This document shows, piece after piece, positions 7,643 to 17,509 of a stretch of DNA of 64,000 nucleotides. The notes beneath the pieces were generated by a model. It saw nothing but the letters and a program-made list of their open reading frames with translations. It made no database searches and was not told the origin of the DNA. Numbering within the stretch: the first letter of the stretch is position 1; the number at the start of each line of letters is the position of its first letter. A program made the position numbers and the translations under genes. The stretch comes from Bacillus alkalisoli (lineage in GTDB: Bacteria; Bacillota; Bacilli; Bacillales; Bacillaceae_I), in contig NZ_KZ454944.1 in assembly GCF_002797415.1 (NCBI RefSeq), positions 1,015,745 to 1,079,744 on the forward strand, read 5' to 3'.

Positions 7643-10558
7643 TTAATCTTCATCCTCAGAATCGCTAGGATCTGAAGGTGGATTTGTAGATCGATTACGG
7701 TTGCTATTATTTCTGTCGCTGTTGTTTTCTTCTTCTTCCTCTTTAGGAGGTTTAACATCTCCTAATTCTATTGGTTTTGATGAAGAAGATTCTTTTCCAG
7801 TTGCATTTACAGCTGTTACGTAGAATACGCCTGAATTTTGATTAATATTCGTTTTCATATCATCACCAGCTCTTACAGAAGCAATTTTTCTAGCTTGAGC
7901 TTCGGTGTTTTGTGCGTAGTATACGTAATAGCCAATAACGTCTTTTTCTGAACTAGAATTCCAACTTAATGTTTTACCAGATAACTTTACATTAGCTACT
8001 TGTTTTGGTGCATTGTTGTTCGTTGGTAAAGTTTCATCAGAGATAGCGACTAAATCTTTAAATACTGCATTATCAGCCATTAGTTTTGTAAACTCTTCTT
8101 CTGTTAGTTGTAATCTCTTTAAGAAGTCTGTTTTTAATACAGGTCCTTGTTTTACAAATTCAGAAGGAGTTGAACTTAAAGGAGCATAAGCAATATCGCC
8201 GATTCTTACAAATTTTCCAATCGATAGACTATCATCTACTTTTGTTGGCGCAAATTCAGCGTTAAAAATATCTTCTCCAACTAAACCAGCCTGTCGGCAT
8301 AGGTCTGAAGGTAATAAACCAGTTAACTTACAGTAACTTCTTCTTACGATACCCCCTGGCATTTTAAAACGCTCAGAAGGACCGATGTATTCTGGATTTG
8401 CTTCATATGCAGAATTCAATAAGTTAGCCCACATTGTCTGTGTTCTAGTTGAAGCACCACCAGCTAAAGATCTTCTTTGTTCGTAACCAAACCAAACACC
8501 TAATGTGACATTCGGATTAGAGGCAACAAACCAGCTATCATGCGTATAATTGGAAGTACCAGTTTTACCACTCCAATCAGAAGAGAACTTTAATCTACTT
8601 CTAACGTTTCCAGCTGTCCCACTTATTACTACGTCTCTCATAGTATCTATCATTAAATAAGCAGTTTGTGGAGAGTAAATTCTTTTTGGCTCAGCTTTAT
8701 GTTCATAAATTGTTTCTCCAGTATTGGAGACAATTTTTTGAATTAAATACGGTTTATTGTATTCTCCATTATTAGCAAAAGTAGCATATCCTGACGTGTT
8801 TTCTAATACAGTTACTCCTGTACCAGATGCACCTAATACACCAGATATTATAGCGGCATCATTTTCTGTTAAATATTTGAAATTTTGTTCGAATAAGAAA
8901 TCCATCGGTCTATATTGTGCTTTTAGGTCAACATATGCTCGGACAGCAGATATGTTGTAAGAATGTTTTACTGCGTCCCGAACGGTTACTAAACCATACT
9001 CTTTACCCGTATTAAAGTTAACTGGAGTATATGGTGCCTGTCCACGTATTTCAAATGTTTTCTTAATATCGGCTAACATACTGCCAGGTTGAAGCTTACC
9101 GTATTCATATGCTGGAGCATACAATAATAGAGGTTTCATTGTTGATCCATTATGCCTAGGTGATCTTGTTGCATAGTTTATTTCTGAATGATTGAAATCC
9201 CGTCCAGGAATAAAACTTAAGATGGCACCAGTCTTATTGTCTAATAAAACAGCTCCAACTTGTTCTGGATTTTTAACTGTTTCTCCAGTTTCTTCGTCAA
9301 TCTTTGGAGGACCAATTCTAAATCCGTCACGATCAAAAATTGGTTTAGCTGCATTTTCATCAGCCCAATCAAGTTCTGGTCCAAATTGAAACTTGTCTTT
9401 TGCTTCTTGCATCTTATCGAACATTTCTTTGTTTATCGTTGTGTGAATGTGATAGCCACTTTGTCTTATATTTAAATGAGCTAATTCCTTATATTCATTT
9501 AAGAGATTAGTGTTTTCTTTTAAATCTTTCTCTTCATAACCATCTTGTTCAGCTAAAATAAATGCAATAATTTCTTTTGCATGCTCTTCAATTTCCATTG
9601 TTAAATGTGGATATTGTTGGAATGCTGTTCCTTCAGGGTCAATAAAGTCTTTCGTAATGTCATAAGCCAAAGCTTTTTCATGTTGTTCTTCTGTTATATA
9701 TCCTAAAACATTCATTCGGTTTAAGACATGGCGCATTCTATCTAAACCAGGTCTTAATCCTTCTGGTGATTTTACTTCAGCTGTACGAGTAAAAGGTGTA
9801 TATGCAAAAGGACTTTGTGGCAAACCAGCGATATAAGCGGCTTGCTCTAAAGTTAAATCGTTAGGTTCTACTCCAAAGATTCCTCTAGAAGCCGTTTTCA
9901 CTCCTGCAATATTTCTGCCTGAAGAGTTTCTACCGAATGGAGAAACATTTAAGTATGCTTCAAGAATCTCTTCTTTTTCGAAGTAATGCTCTAATCTCAG
10001 TGCTAACAAAATTTCTTTCGCTTTTCGATCGAAGGAGACTTCGTTTGTTAAAATTTGATTTTTTATTAATTGTTGAGTTAATGTACTACCACCAGTTTGA
10101 TTGGCAGAGTTTAATACTTCTTGTAACATTGCACGTAAAAGAGCCTTTGGAACAATTCCTGGATGCTCATAGAAATATTCATCTTCTGTTGCGAGTAATG
10201 CTTGAACTAACACTTCAGGTACTTCGTCTATTTTTACTTCTTCTCGATGCAAATCTGCCCTATACGTTCCAAGAAAAAGATTATCAGCGAAGTACATATT
10301 AGATGTTTCTTCATAATCATATATGTTACGTTTCATGTCTTCATAAGGACGTAAAGGTTCATCCTTCACAAGAGCAGCAAAGTAACCAGCTAACGTACCG
10401 CCAGCAAAGCCTAAGCTAATCACTCCTATAAGAATAAAGATTAAAATTAAATTCCAAACTACTGAGTATGTAATATTAAAGCCTTTTTTCGTTTTTTTAT
10501 TTACAAAGAATTGATAGAACGACAAAAATTGTTCTTTTGTTTTATCGAACTTTGACAT
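7643..10558 (-). CDS. Class A penicillin-binding protein (transglycosylase/transpeptidase, PBP1A type)
   Basis: This is a bifunctional peptidoglycan polymerase. The 971-aa protein has one N-terminal membrane anchor (about 31-60). A GT51 transglycosylase domain contains ATEDEYFYEHPG (Glu125 region), GGSTLTQQ (156-163) and RKAKEILLALRLE. The transpeptidase domain has SxxK as STMK near 471, SYN near 534 and KTG near 662. After about 835 there is an FN3-like domain (KQVANVKLSGKTLSWNSS...), then a low-complexity acidic Asn/Ser/Pro tail. Many Bacillus species carry a class A PBP between acsA and tyrS, although B. subtilis 168 does not as I recall. Upstream is the T-box tyrS in the opposite orientation. 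Confidence 0.93.
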   Translation of the reverse strand: MSKFDKTKEQFLSFYQFFVNKKTKKGFNITYSVVWNLILIFILIGVISLGFAGGTLAGYFAALVKDEPLRPYEDMKRNIYDYEETSNMYFADNLFLGTYRADLHREEVKIDEVPEVLVQALLATEDEYFYEHPGIVPKALLRAMLQEVLNSANQTGGSTLTQQLIKNQILTNEVSFDRKAKEILLALRLEHYFEKEEILEAYLNVSPFGRNSSGRNIAGVKTASRGIFGVEPNDLTLEQAAYIAGLPQSPFAYTPFTRTAEVKSPEGLRPGLDRMRHVLNRMNVLGYITEEQHEKALAYDITKDFIDPEGTAFQQYPHLTMEIEEHAKEIIAFILAEQDGYEEKDLKENTNLLNEYKELAHLNIRQSGYHIHTTINKEMFDKMQEAKDKFQFGPELDWADENAAKPIFDRDGFRIGPPKIDEETGETVKNPEQVGAVLLDNKTGAILSFIPGRDFNHSEINYATRSPRHNGSTMKPLLLYAPAYEYGKLQPGSMLADIKKTFEIRGQAPYTPVNFNTGKEYGLVTVRDAVKHSYNISAVRAYVDLKAQYRPMDFLFEQNFKYLTENDAAIISGVLGASGTGVTVLENTSGYATFANNGEYNKPYLIQKIVSNTGETIYEHKAEPKRIYSPQTAYLMIDTMRDVVISGTAGNVRSRLKFSSDWSGKTGTSNYTHDSWFVASNPNVTLGVWFGYEQRRSLAGGASTRTQTMWANLLNSAYEANPEYIGPSERFKMPGGIVRRSYCKLTGLLPSDLCRQAGLVGEDIFNAEFAPTKVDDSLSIGKFVRIGDIAYAPLSSTPSEFVKQGPVLKTDFLKRLQLTEEEFTKLMADNAVFKDLVAISDETLPTNNNAPKQVANVKLSGKTLSWNSSSEKDVIGYYVYYAQNTEAQARKIASVRAGDDMKTNINQNSGVFYVTAVNATGKESSSSKPIELGDVKPPKEEEEENNSDRNNSNRNRSTNPPSDPSDSEDED

Positions 10559-10656
10559 AATATAATCCCCCCATTAAACATTATTATTATAGCATACTGT
10601 AAAGATTTAGATGGGGATTTTTTTATTACAAAAAGGTCCATTCAAAAAATATGTAG

Positions 10657-10697
10657 TTGACAAATAGCTTGGGGATATGATAAAAGTACTTTATAAT
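10657..10697 (+). promoter_or_regulatory. Promoter region of the tyrS leader
   Basis: TTGGGG (10669-10674) and a perfect TATAAT (10692-10697), 17 bp apart, place the transcription start just before the T-box fold. A consensus TTGACA at 10657-10662 lacks a good -10 at normal spacing. Confidence 0.6.
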
Positions 10698-10704
10698 TAT
10701 TTTG

Positions 10705-10966
10705 AATAGTGATAAGCAAAGATAGGAATTAGTAATATTTAATAGCGAGCTTACAGAGAGCTGGTGGTAGGTGCAAATCAGTACTGCATTAAATATGAAT
10801 TACCTCCTAGAGCTTCTTTTGTGAACAGCTTTTGAGCCTATTAGCAAAAGACGGTTATCAAGCCGTTATGAACAAACAAGTGGTAAAGCAATGATTGTTG
10901 CTTTGCAAGTTGGGTGGTACCGCGAGATATAAACTCGTCCCTTCTATATAGGGATGAGTTTTTTTA
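10705..10966 (+). ncRNA. T-box riboswitch (tyrosyl) upstream of tyrS
   Basis: The leader senses uncharged tRNA-Tyr and antiterminates. Visible parts are the stem I arm with AGAGAGCTGGTGGTAGGTG, a specifier region ending GAATTACCTCC with Tyr codon UAC at 10801-10803 (UAU at 10794 is an alternative), the T-box core GGGTGGTACCGCG at 10913-10925, and a terminator AAACTCGTCCC / GGGATGAGTTT with a T-run at 10931-10968. The class is certain from the T-box core. The specifier assignment is supported mainly by the downstream gene. Confidence 0.95.
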
Positions 10967-10971
10967 TTTGA

Positions 10972-12261
<1,290 letters not shown>

Positions 12262-12316
12262 TGCGTTCTTTTTTAGAAATAGATTTTTGTGGAATAAAGT
12301 CAATGATATATGTATG

Positions 12317-12352
12317 AATGGCCTTAGAGTAATTTCTAAGGTCATTTTTCGT
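12317..12352 (+). terminator. Terminator after tyrS
   Basis: AATGGCCTTAGA / TCTAAGGTCATT with a 5-nt loop (one G-T pair) is followed by TTTTCGTTTTT. Confidence 0.85.
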
Positions 12353-12395
12353 TTTTGCTTCGGGTAGGTGTGGTGGTGTTGTTTGTATTTGCTAA

Positions 12396-12640
12396 AGATT
12401 GAAACAGAAATTGATTGGATTGAAACACAAGTGGATGAAGGAGTATGCGGTGAGATGGATTGAAACAGAAAAAGGTGGAATTGAAACACAAAGTATAAGG
12501 ATTGAAACAGAAATTGCTTGGATTGAAACACAATTGGGATGAAGGAGTATGCGGTGAGATGGAATGAAACAGAAAAAGGTGGAATTGAAACACAAAGTAT
12601 AAGGATTGAAACACAAACTACATGGATTGAAACACAAAAT
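12396..12640. repeat. Phased short-repeat array, 10 units at 21-bp spacing
   Basis: The motif ATTGAAACA(C/G)A starts at 12398, 12419, 12459, 12480, 12501, 12522, 12563 (first T missing), 12584, 12605 and 12626. Steps are 21 bp except two of 40 and 41 bp, each spanning the same unrelated filler (around 12431-12455 and 12536-12560). Units alternate between ACAGA and ACACA variants over the first eight. A higher-order duplication of about 104 bp is visible: units 3-6 recur as units 7-10. The 40/41 steps break the reading frame on both strands, so I do not call a protein, although long open frames exist on the minus strand. Confidence 0.9.
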
Positions 12641-12723
12641 AAATGAAAAACTCTAGAAACAAATTTTAAAATAAAATGAGGATTAATAAAATAGTTGTAC
12701 GTAGAAAATAGAAAATCACCATA

Positions 12724-12757
12724 AAAAAACCCCAATCGAATAATCGACAGGGGTCTC
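12724..12757 (-). terminator. Terminator after rpsD
   Basis: On the minus strand an ACCCC...TCGA / TCGA...GGGGT stem is followed by seven T residues. Confidence 0.8.
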
Positions 12758-12765
12758 CGAAACTA

Positions 12766-13368
12766 TTAACGAGAGTAGAACTCAACGATTAATGCTTCGT
12801 TAATTTCAGCAGCTAACTCAGAACGCTCTGGTAAGCGAGTGAAAGTACCTTCTAACTTGTCAGCATCGAAAGTTAGGTAGTCAGGAACGAAGTTGTTCAC
12901 TTCTACTGATTCTTTCACAACTGTTAAGTTTGAAGATTTTTCACGTAGAGAAATTGTTTGACCAACTTTCACGCGGAAAGAAGGGATGTCAACGCGTGCG
13001 CCATCAACCATAACGTGACCGTGGTTAACTAATTGACGAGCTTGACGACGAGTGCGAGCTAAACCTAAACGATAAACTACGTTGTCTAAACGAGATTCTA
13101 AAAGAACCATAAAGTTTTCACCGTGTTTACCAGGTAATTTGCCAGCAATATCGAATAAGCGACGGAATTGACGCTCATTCATACCGTACATGTGACGTAA
13201 TTTTTGTTTCTCTTGTAATTGTAAACCGTATTCAGAAATCTTCCTACGTTGGTTTGGACCGTGTTGTCCTGGTGCGTAAGGACGCTTGTCTAATTCTTTA
13301 CCTGTTCCGCTTAAAGAAATTCCTAAACGGCGGGATATTTTCCAACTTGGACCTGTATAACGAGCCAT
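12766..13368 (-). CDS. rpsD: 30S ribosomal protein S4
   Basis: S4 is a primary 16S rRNA-binding protein and, in Bacillus, represses its own translation/transcription through the rpsD leader. The 200-aa protein starts [16 protein letters not shown]. The longer open frame adds 13 codons that include the Shine-Dalgarno AAAGGAGGAG, so the start is 13368. It has an S4 domain at about 90-150 ([31 protein letters not shown]). It is a monocistronic unit with its own leader, promoter and terminator. Confidence 0.98.
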   Translation of the reverse strand: MARYTGPSWKISRRLGISLSGTGKELDKRPYAPGQHGPNQRRKISEYGLQLQEKQKLRHMYGMNERQFRRLFDIAGKLPGKHGENFMVLLESRLDNVVYRLGLARTRRQARQLVNHGHVMVDGARVDIPSFRVKVGQTISLREKSSNLTVVKESVEVNNFVPDYLTFDADKLEGTFTRLPERSELAAEINEALIVEFYSR

Positions 13369-13560
13369 GAATGACTCCTCCTTTAATGTGTTATTATTTT
13401 TGTGCAATAATAACCCTTAGCGAAATTACTAACAGGATTATGATGTTTTCATGTATCCTCGCTCTGCAGCAAAGAGTTACTCGATACACCTCCGATATAG
13501 ATATCGGGGAACAAAATAATCAAACTAGCATATCACATAGGCTGCAATATTTTACACAAA
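13369..13560 (-). ncRNA. S4 autoregulatory leader of rpsD mRNA
   Basis: A leader of about 190 nt lies between the rpsD promoter and start. It holds a hairpin CCGATATCTATATCGG followed by AGGTGTATCGAGTAACTC and further pairing segments before the ribosome-binding site. Bacillus rpsD is known to be autoregulated through a structured leader of this size. I did not fold the pseudoknot fully, so the exact limits are approximate. Confidence 0.7.
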
Positions 13561-13564
13561 CGCT

Positions 13565-13593
13565 ATTGTATAAAAAAAACAAATGAAAGTCAA
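13565..13593 (-). promoter_or_regulatory. Sigma-A promoter of rpsD
   Basis: On the minus strand TTGACT and TACAAT are separated by exactly 17 bp, with near-consensus boxes as expected for a ribosomal protein gene. Confidence 0.85.
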
Positions 13594-13643
13594 GGTTTTT
13601 TCATGGTATAAATATAATAGTAGGTTTTGTAAAGGAGAATTTG

Positions 13644-14258
13644 ATGAAGAACGAAACAAAAAACGAGAAAATAATTAGACTTAGTTTAATCGTCATTATT
13701 AGTATTATTACCATGCTATTATTTAAAGTTCAATTCCAAATGTTTACTTTCTCTTCCGATGATTCATTCGAAAATGTAAAGTTGCAAGTAGAAGTTTTAC
13801 AAGTGATGGATGAGAACAATGAATCCCCAATAGTAGCAATGGTAAAAGATTACGAAGGGAAGCCAATGTTAGTTACATATAGAATAAATGTGAACGATAA
13901 CTTTCGCTTCGAAACGATCCAAGCAGTTGAATTAAAAGAAGTGCCCAATAGTATTAGTAAAAATGCAAGTTCAAACGATGTTTGGGTTGAGTTAAAAGAT
14001 GAATTTACGTTATTTACAAAAGAATTAGATGTGGTGAAAACGCAACTTGAAAAGCCAGTTAAAAAAACTCAAGAACAATACAACATTCAAATAAGTGAGA
14101 TGGACACTGTACAATATTTAATAGAAGTTTATAAAAATGATATAAAAGTAGTACAAAAAGCAATTCAACAAAAGCCGGTTCATGTACACAAATTGTCAAC
14201 TGATGATTCATTGTGGTTAATTCAATTAGAGGAAGATGTAATGCTTCTTTTTTCATAA
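13644..14258 (+). CDS. Unrecognised membrane-anchored protein
   Basis: I do not recognise this 204-aa protein. An N-terminal hydrophobic helix (about 15-35, with IIRLSLIVIISIITMLLF) would anchor a mostly hydrophilic extracytoplasmic part rich in Lys, Glu and Val. No cysteine, catalytic motif or repeat stands out. The start at 13644 follows AAAGGAG by 6 nt; the TTG three bases earlier is less likely. It is divergent from rpsD and followed after 68 nt by the GAF-GGDEF gene, which has its own probable promoter. A link to that cyclase is conceivable but unsupported. Confidence 0.75.
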   Translation: MKNETKNEKIIRLSLIVIISIITMLLFKVQFQMFTFSSDDSFENVKLQVEVLQVMDENNESPIVAMVKDYEGKPMLVTYRINVNDNFRFETIQAVELKEVPNSISKNASSNDVWVELKDEFTLFTKELDVVKTQLEKPVKKTQEQYNIQISEMDTVQYLIEVYKNDIKVVQKAIQQKPVHVHKLSTDDSLWLIQLEEDVMLLFS

Positions 14259-14286
14259 ATTAATAATAGGAAATATTAACTAGATT

Positions 14287-14295
14287 TGGTATAAT
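14287..14295 (+). promoter_or_regulatory. Extended -10 promoter of the GGDEF gene
   Basis: TGGTATAAT at 14287-14295 is a TGn-extended perfect -10. No good -35 is visible, which is tolerable for extended -10 promoters. Confidence 0.5.
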
Positions 14296-14326
14296 GTAAG
14301 TAGTCAAAAAATAAAAGGTGAATGAG

Positions 14327-16108
14327 ATGAACCAATCTAAAATGAGCTTAAAGCAATTGAAAATGTTAATGTATGATTACTTTCTTCATTCGGAAATTTT
14401 TGATTTGGAAACAATAAATGTAATTGTTGAAGATTTTTTGAAAGAAAATATGGAAGTTGAAAATGTTAAAGTCATCTCATGCAACGATAAAGAATTATTT
14501 ATAAAAGAACCTAACGACTTAATTAATGCTTATCAAAATAAATATAGCATTCCACTAATTCATAATGAGGTTTATGAGGGGGAATTGCTTTTACATGTTT
14601 ACAAAACAAAGAAAATACCAACTGATTATATAAACGAGCTTTCCAAAGAGCTGGCATTAGTTTTAAATAAAGTGAAAAAATTAGTCTTGGCAAAAAATGA
14701 ACAACATAGATACGAACAATTATATCGGGTAACCTCTAAGTTTCATTCAACGATGGAAATAAATACGATACTATCAGAAATATTTGCAACGTTACGAAAC
14801 ATGTATAATGATTACACCTATTTTTTAATGTTAACATCAGACTATGATAACCTTCAAAACCTGCCTGTTAAGCGCTTCAATTTTGACGAGGGTGACTCGG
14901 TTGCTATGCAAGCTTATGTTACTGGTGAAGTGCAATTAGAGGACTCTATAAAAGAAAAAAGATCGTATATTTATATACCGCTAAAAGGGAAACAAGGGAT
15001 TTACGGAGTATTACAGATAATCGCAGTAGATGCTGTTGTTTTCCCGAAAGAAGAAATAATGTTTATTACACTTTTAGCAAATACGGCTGGAACTGCTTTT
15101 GAAAATGCTCAATTATACCAACAGTCAAGGCAATCCATTTCAGACCTTCGATTAATTAATGAGGCATCCCATCAATTAAATACGAATTTACGATTGTCAG
15201 AAGTGACAGCTTATTTATACGAAAAGATAATGGATACATTCCAAGCAAAAGAACTCGGTTTTTTAGTTTGCAATCGAGATGGAAGAAAAACGGAACAAGA
15301 TATATTAGAAGGGTCAACTTCCTTTTTTGAAAAAGAAAATGCAAACGTCCTTATTGATTACGTAAGACAAAGTATCATTCAACAGAAAGAGCCGATTTTC
15401 ATTAGTGATACTAGAAGTAATCCTACTTTAAAAGACTTAGAGTTTTATTCATGTATCGTTATTCCAATGGAATTATCAAATGATAAAATTGGAGCTTGTA
15501 TCGTAGGGCATACGTTGCCATATTTCTTTAGTTTTGACCAGTTTAAATTGTTACAATCATTAATTCACCATTCTACGCTTGCCTTCAGTAACTCCATGTT
15601 AAGGGAAGAGTTAGAGAAATTTGTCATTACAGATTATTTAACGCGATTAAGATCAAGAAAGTATTTAGATGAAAAAATACAAGTATCGATGAAAAACGAT
15701 TCTTTCGGAACATTTTTACTAGTCGATATAGATGATTTTAAACTTGTTAATGACCGTTACGGACATCAAGTTGGTGACGATATATTAATTCAAGTGGCCA
15801 ATATAATAAAAGAAAATATTCGCGATACAGATATTGCAGCACGTTGGGGTGGCGAAGAATTGGCAATCTACTTACCTAAAGTAGACTTGTCCCTTGGTAC
15901 TCAAATTGCTGAACGTGTACTAACACAAGTAACTACGAAAACAACACCAACTGTTTCCATCTCATGTGGTATCTCTTATTGGGAAAAAGGAGATAGTATT
16001 ACAGCGAAAGAACTATTTTTAAACGCGGATTCCGCTCTTTATGAAGCAAAAGAAACTGGTAAAAATAAATATTGCATACAAAAAGAAAATACAGCATTCT
16101 CATCATAG
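14327..16108 (+). CDS. dgcP: GAF-domain diguanylate cyclase DgcP-like (YtrP)
   Basis: This enzyme probably makes cyclic di-GMP from two GTP. The 593-aa protein has no membrane segment. It has two GAF-like regions (about 135-265 and 275-430) followed by a GGDEF domain (about 440-585). The active-site signature is RWGGEEL near residue 508, and the inhibitory I-site RxxD is present as RDTD five residues before it, so product feedback is expected. I start at ATG 14327, six nt after AAAGGTG; an in-frame GTG lies 9 nt upstream inside that site. The gene sits between rpsD and refZ as ytrP does in B. subtilis. Confidence 0.9.
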   Translation: MNQSKMSLKQLKMLMYDYFLHSEIFDLETINVIVEDFLKENMEVENVKVISCNDKELFIKEPNDLINAYQNKYSIPLIHNEVYEGELLLHVYKTKKIPTDYINELSKELALVLNKVKKLVLAKNEQHRYEQLYRVTSKFHSTMEINTILSEIFATLRNMYNDYTYFLMLTSDYDNLQNLPVKRFNFDEGDSVAMQAYVTGEVQLEDSIKEKRSYIYIPLKGKQGIYGVLQIIAVDAVVFPKEEIMFITLLANTAGTAFENAQLYQQSRQSISDLRLINEASHQLNTNLRLSEVTAYLYEKIMDTFQAKELGFLVCNRDGRKTEQDILEGSTSFFEKENANVLIDYVRQSIIQQKEPIFISDTRSNPTLKDLEFYSCIVIPMELSNDKIGACIVGHTLPYFFSFDQFKLLQSLIHHSTLAFSNSMLREELEKFVITDYLTRLRSRKYLDEKIQVSMKNDSFGTFLLVDIDDFKLVNDRYGHQVGDDILIQVANIIKENIRDTDIAARWGGEELAIYLPKVDLSLGTQIAERVLTQVTTKTTPTVSISCGISYWEKGDSITAKELFLNADSALYEAKETGKNKYCIQKENTAFSS

Positions 16109-16110
16109 CT

Positions 16111-16145
16111 TTGAGCCCTGAATTGGTTTCGGGGCTTTTCTTTTT
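16111..16145 (+). terminator. Terminator after the GGDEF gene
   Basis: AGCCCTGAA / TTCGGGGCT with one G-T pair is followed by TTTCTTTTT. Confidence 0.75.
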
Positions 16146-16194
16146 GGTTATTAAGGTAGTACATAGTTGTTCGAAATGCCATAAATCTTTTAAA

Positions 16195-16208
16195 AGAAAA
16201 CGCTTTCA
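16195..16208. promoter_or_regulatory. cre-like site before methionine gamma-lyase
   Basis: Read on the minus strand, TGAAAGCGTTTTCT matches TGWAANCGNTNWCA at 13 of 14 positions (last base differs). It lies 57 nt upstream of the start codon, after the preceding terminator, so it belongs to the downstream gene. The promoter itself is not clear. Confidence 0.7.
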
Positions 16209-16264
16209 TTTTCATGTTAAATGCCATATGCTAATGGTAGGTGTTAACAAAGGGGGAAATAGAT

Positions 16265-17449
16265 ATGGACAAAAAGAGATTTGAGACTACGGTAATTCAT
16301 GACGGATACGATAGTACGCAATTTCACGGAAGTCTAGCACCACCTATATATCAAACATCGACTTTTTCTTTTGAAACAGCGGAACAAGGGGAGAAGCGCT
16401 TTGCAGGAGAAGAAGAAGGGTATATTTATTCCCGCCTAGGAAATCCAACAGTAAAAATGTTAGAAGAAAGAATTGCTGCATTAGAAAAGGCAGAAGCAGG
16501 CTTAGCGTTTGGCTCTGGTATGGCCGCAGTTTCTGCAACTTTAATTGGTTTAACGAAAAGTAATGACCATATTTTATGTTCACAGGGGATATACGGATGT
16601 ACATTTGGACTTTTAACACTGTTAGAGTCAAAGTATAACGTATCCCATAGCTTTTGCATGATGCAAACAGAACAAGAAATTCGCGACGCCATCAGACCTG
16701 AGACGAGCTGTATTTATTTAGAAACACCGGTAAATCCTACTATGATGTTGATTGATTTAGACTTGGTTGTTTCTATAGCAAAGGAAAAGAATATTCCAGT
16801 TGTAGTTGATAACACATTTAGCTCTCCATATTTACAAAACCCAATTGAACTAGGGTGTGACATCGTACTACACAGTGCTACGAAATATATTGGTGGTCAC
16901 GGGGATGTTATCGCAGGATTAGTAGTAGGAAAAAAAGAATGGATACAAGAAATTTCGATGACTACTTTAAAAGACATTGGTGGTGTAATGGCACCGTTTG
17001 ATGCGTGGTTACTTTTAAGAGGATTAAAAACGTTGCCTGTTAGAATGGATCGTCATTGCGAAAATGCCGAAAAATTGACGAATATGTTAAAAGAGAATGA
17101 GCTTGTTGAAAAAGTATTTTATCCTGGGGATGTAAATAATCCGAGTTACCCTATTATGAAAAAACAAATGCGTAAAGGTGGAGGCCTAATTTCATTCACT
17201 ATTAAAGGTGGAAAAAAAGAATGCCAACAGATTTTAAACAACTTAAAATTAATAAAAATAGCTGTAAGTCTAGGAGATGCTGAAACCCTAATCCAACATC
17301 CAGCTACGATGACTCATTCTGTCGTACCGAAAGAAACACGCGAGACAATGGGGATTACAGAGAACTTAATTCGTCTATCTATTGGACTTGAAGCATGGGA
17401 AGATATTTGGGCAGACTTACAGCAAGCTTTAGAAAAATTGAAAAAATAA
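16265..17449 (+). CDS. Methionine gamma-lyase (PLP, Cys/Met metabolism family)
   Basis: The predicted reaction is L-methionine to methanethiol, 2-oxobutyrate and ammonia. The 394-aa protein is a gamma-family PLP enzyme with the Schiff-base lysine in SATKYIGGHGD near residue 208 and the cofactor loop GSGMAAVSATL. Cys112 in IYGCTFGLL corresponds to the cysteine that is characteristic of true methionine gamma-lyases; cystathionine lyases and synthases usually differ there. The start at 16265 follows AAAGGGGGAA, and eight upstream codons are dismissed. The convergent neighbour is a free-methionine sulfoxide reductase, giving two methionine genes side by side. Substrate specificity remains inferred. 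Confidence 0.85.
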   Translation: MDKKRFETTVIHDGYDSTQFHGSLAPPIYQTSTFSFETAEQGEKRFAGEEEGYIYSRLGNPTVKMLEERIAALEKAEAGLAFGSGMAAVSATLIGLTKSNDHILCSQGIYGCTFGLLTLLESKYNVSHSFCMMQTEQEIRDAIRPETSCIYLETPVNPTMMLIDLDLVVSIAKEKNIPVVVDNTFSSPYLQNPIELGCDIVLHSATKYIGGHGDVIAGLVVGKKEWIQEISMTTLKDIGGVMAPFDAWLLLRGLKTLPVRMDRHCENAEKLTNMLKENELVEKVFYPGDVNNPSYPIMKKQMRKGGGLISFTIKGGKKECQQILNNLKLIKIAVSLGDAETLIQHPATMTHSVVPKETRETMGITENLIRLSIGLEAWEDIWADLQQALEKLKK

Positions 17450-17460
17450 TAGCTGATTTG

Positions 17461-17500
17461 AAAAAGCTCAAGCACTTATAGTAGTACTTGAGCTTTTCAT
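17461..17500. terminator. Bidirectional terminator
   Basis: A perfect AAAAGCTCAAG / CTTGAGCTTTT stem lies between convergent genes. Confidence 0.85.
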
Positions 17501-17509
17501 TATCAAGTT

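Noticed and set aside
8757-10302. Plus-strand ORFs of 65-121 aa within the PBP gene
   Set aside because: They are antisense shadows of a strongly supported 971-aa gene.
12396-12640. CRISPR array (units contain GGATTGAAAC, a common 3' end of CRISPR repeats)
   Set aside because: Spacing is only 21 bp with near-identical intervening bases, there are no unique 30-40 bp spacers, and no cas genes lie nearby.
16109-16264. SAM or other methionine riboswitch upstream of methionine gamma-lyase
   Set aside because: The 156-bp region holds only a terminator from the preceding gene and a cre-like site, with no conserved riboswitch core.
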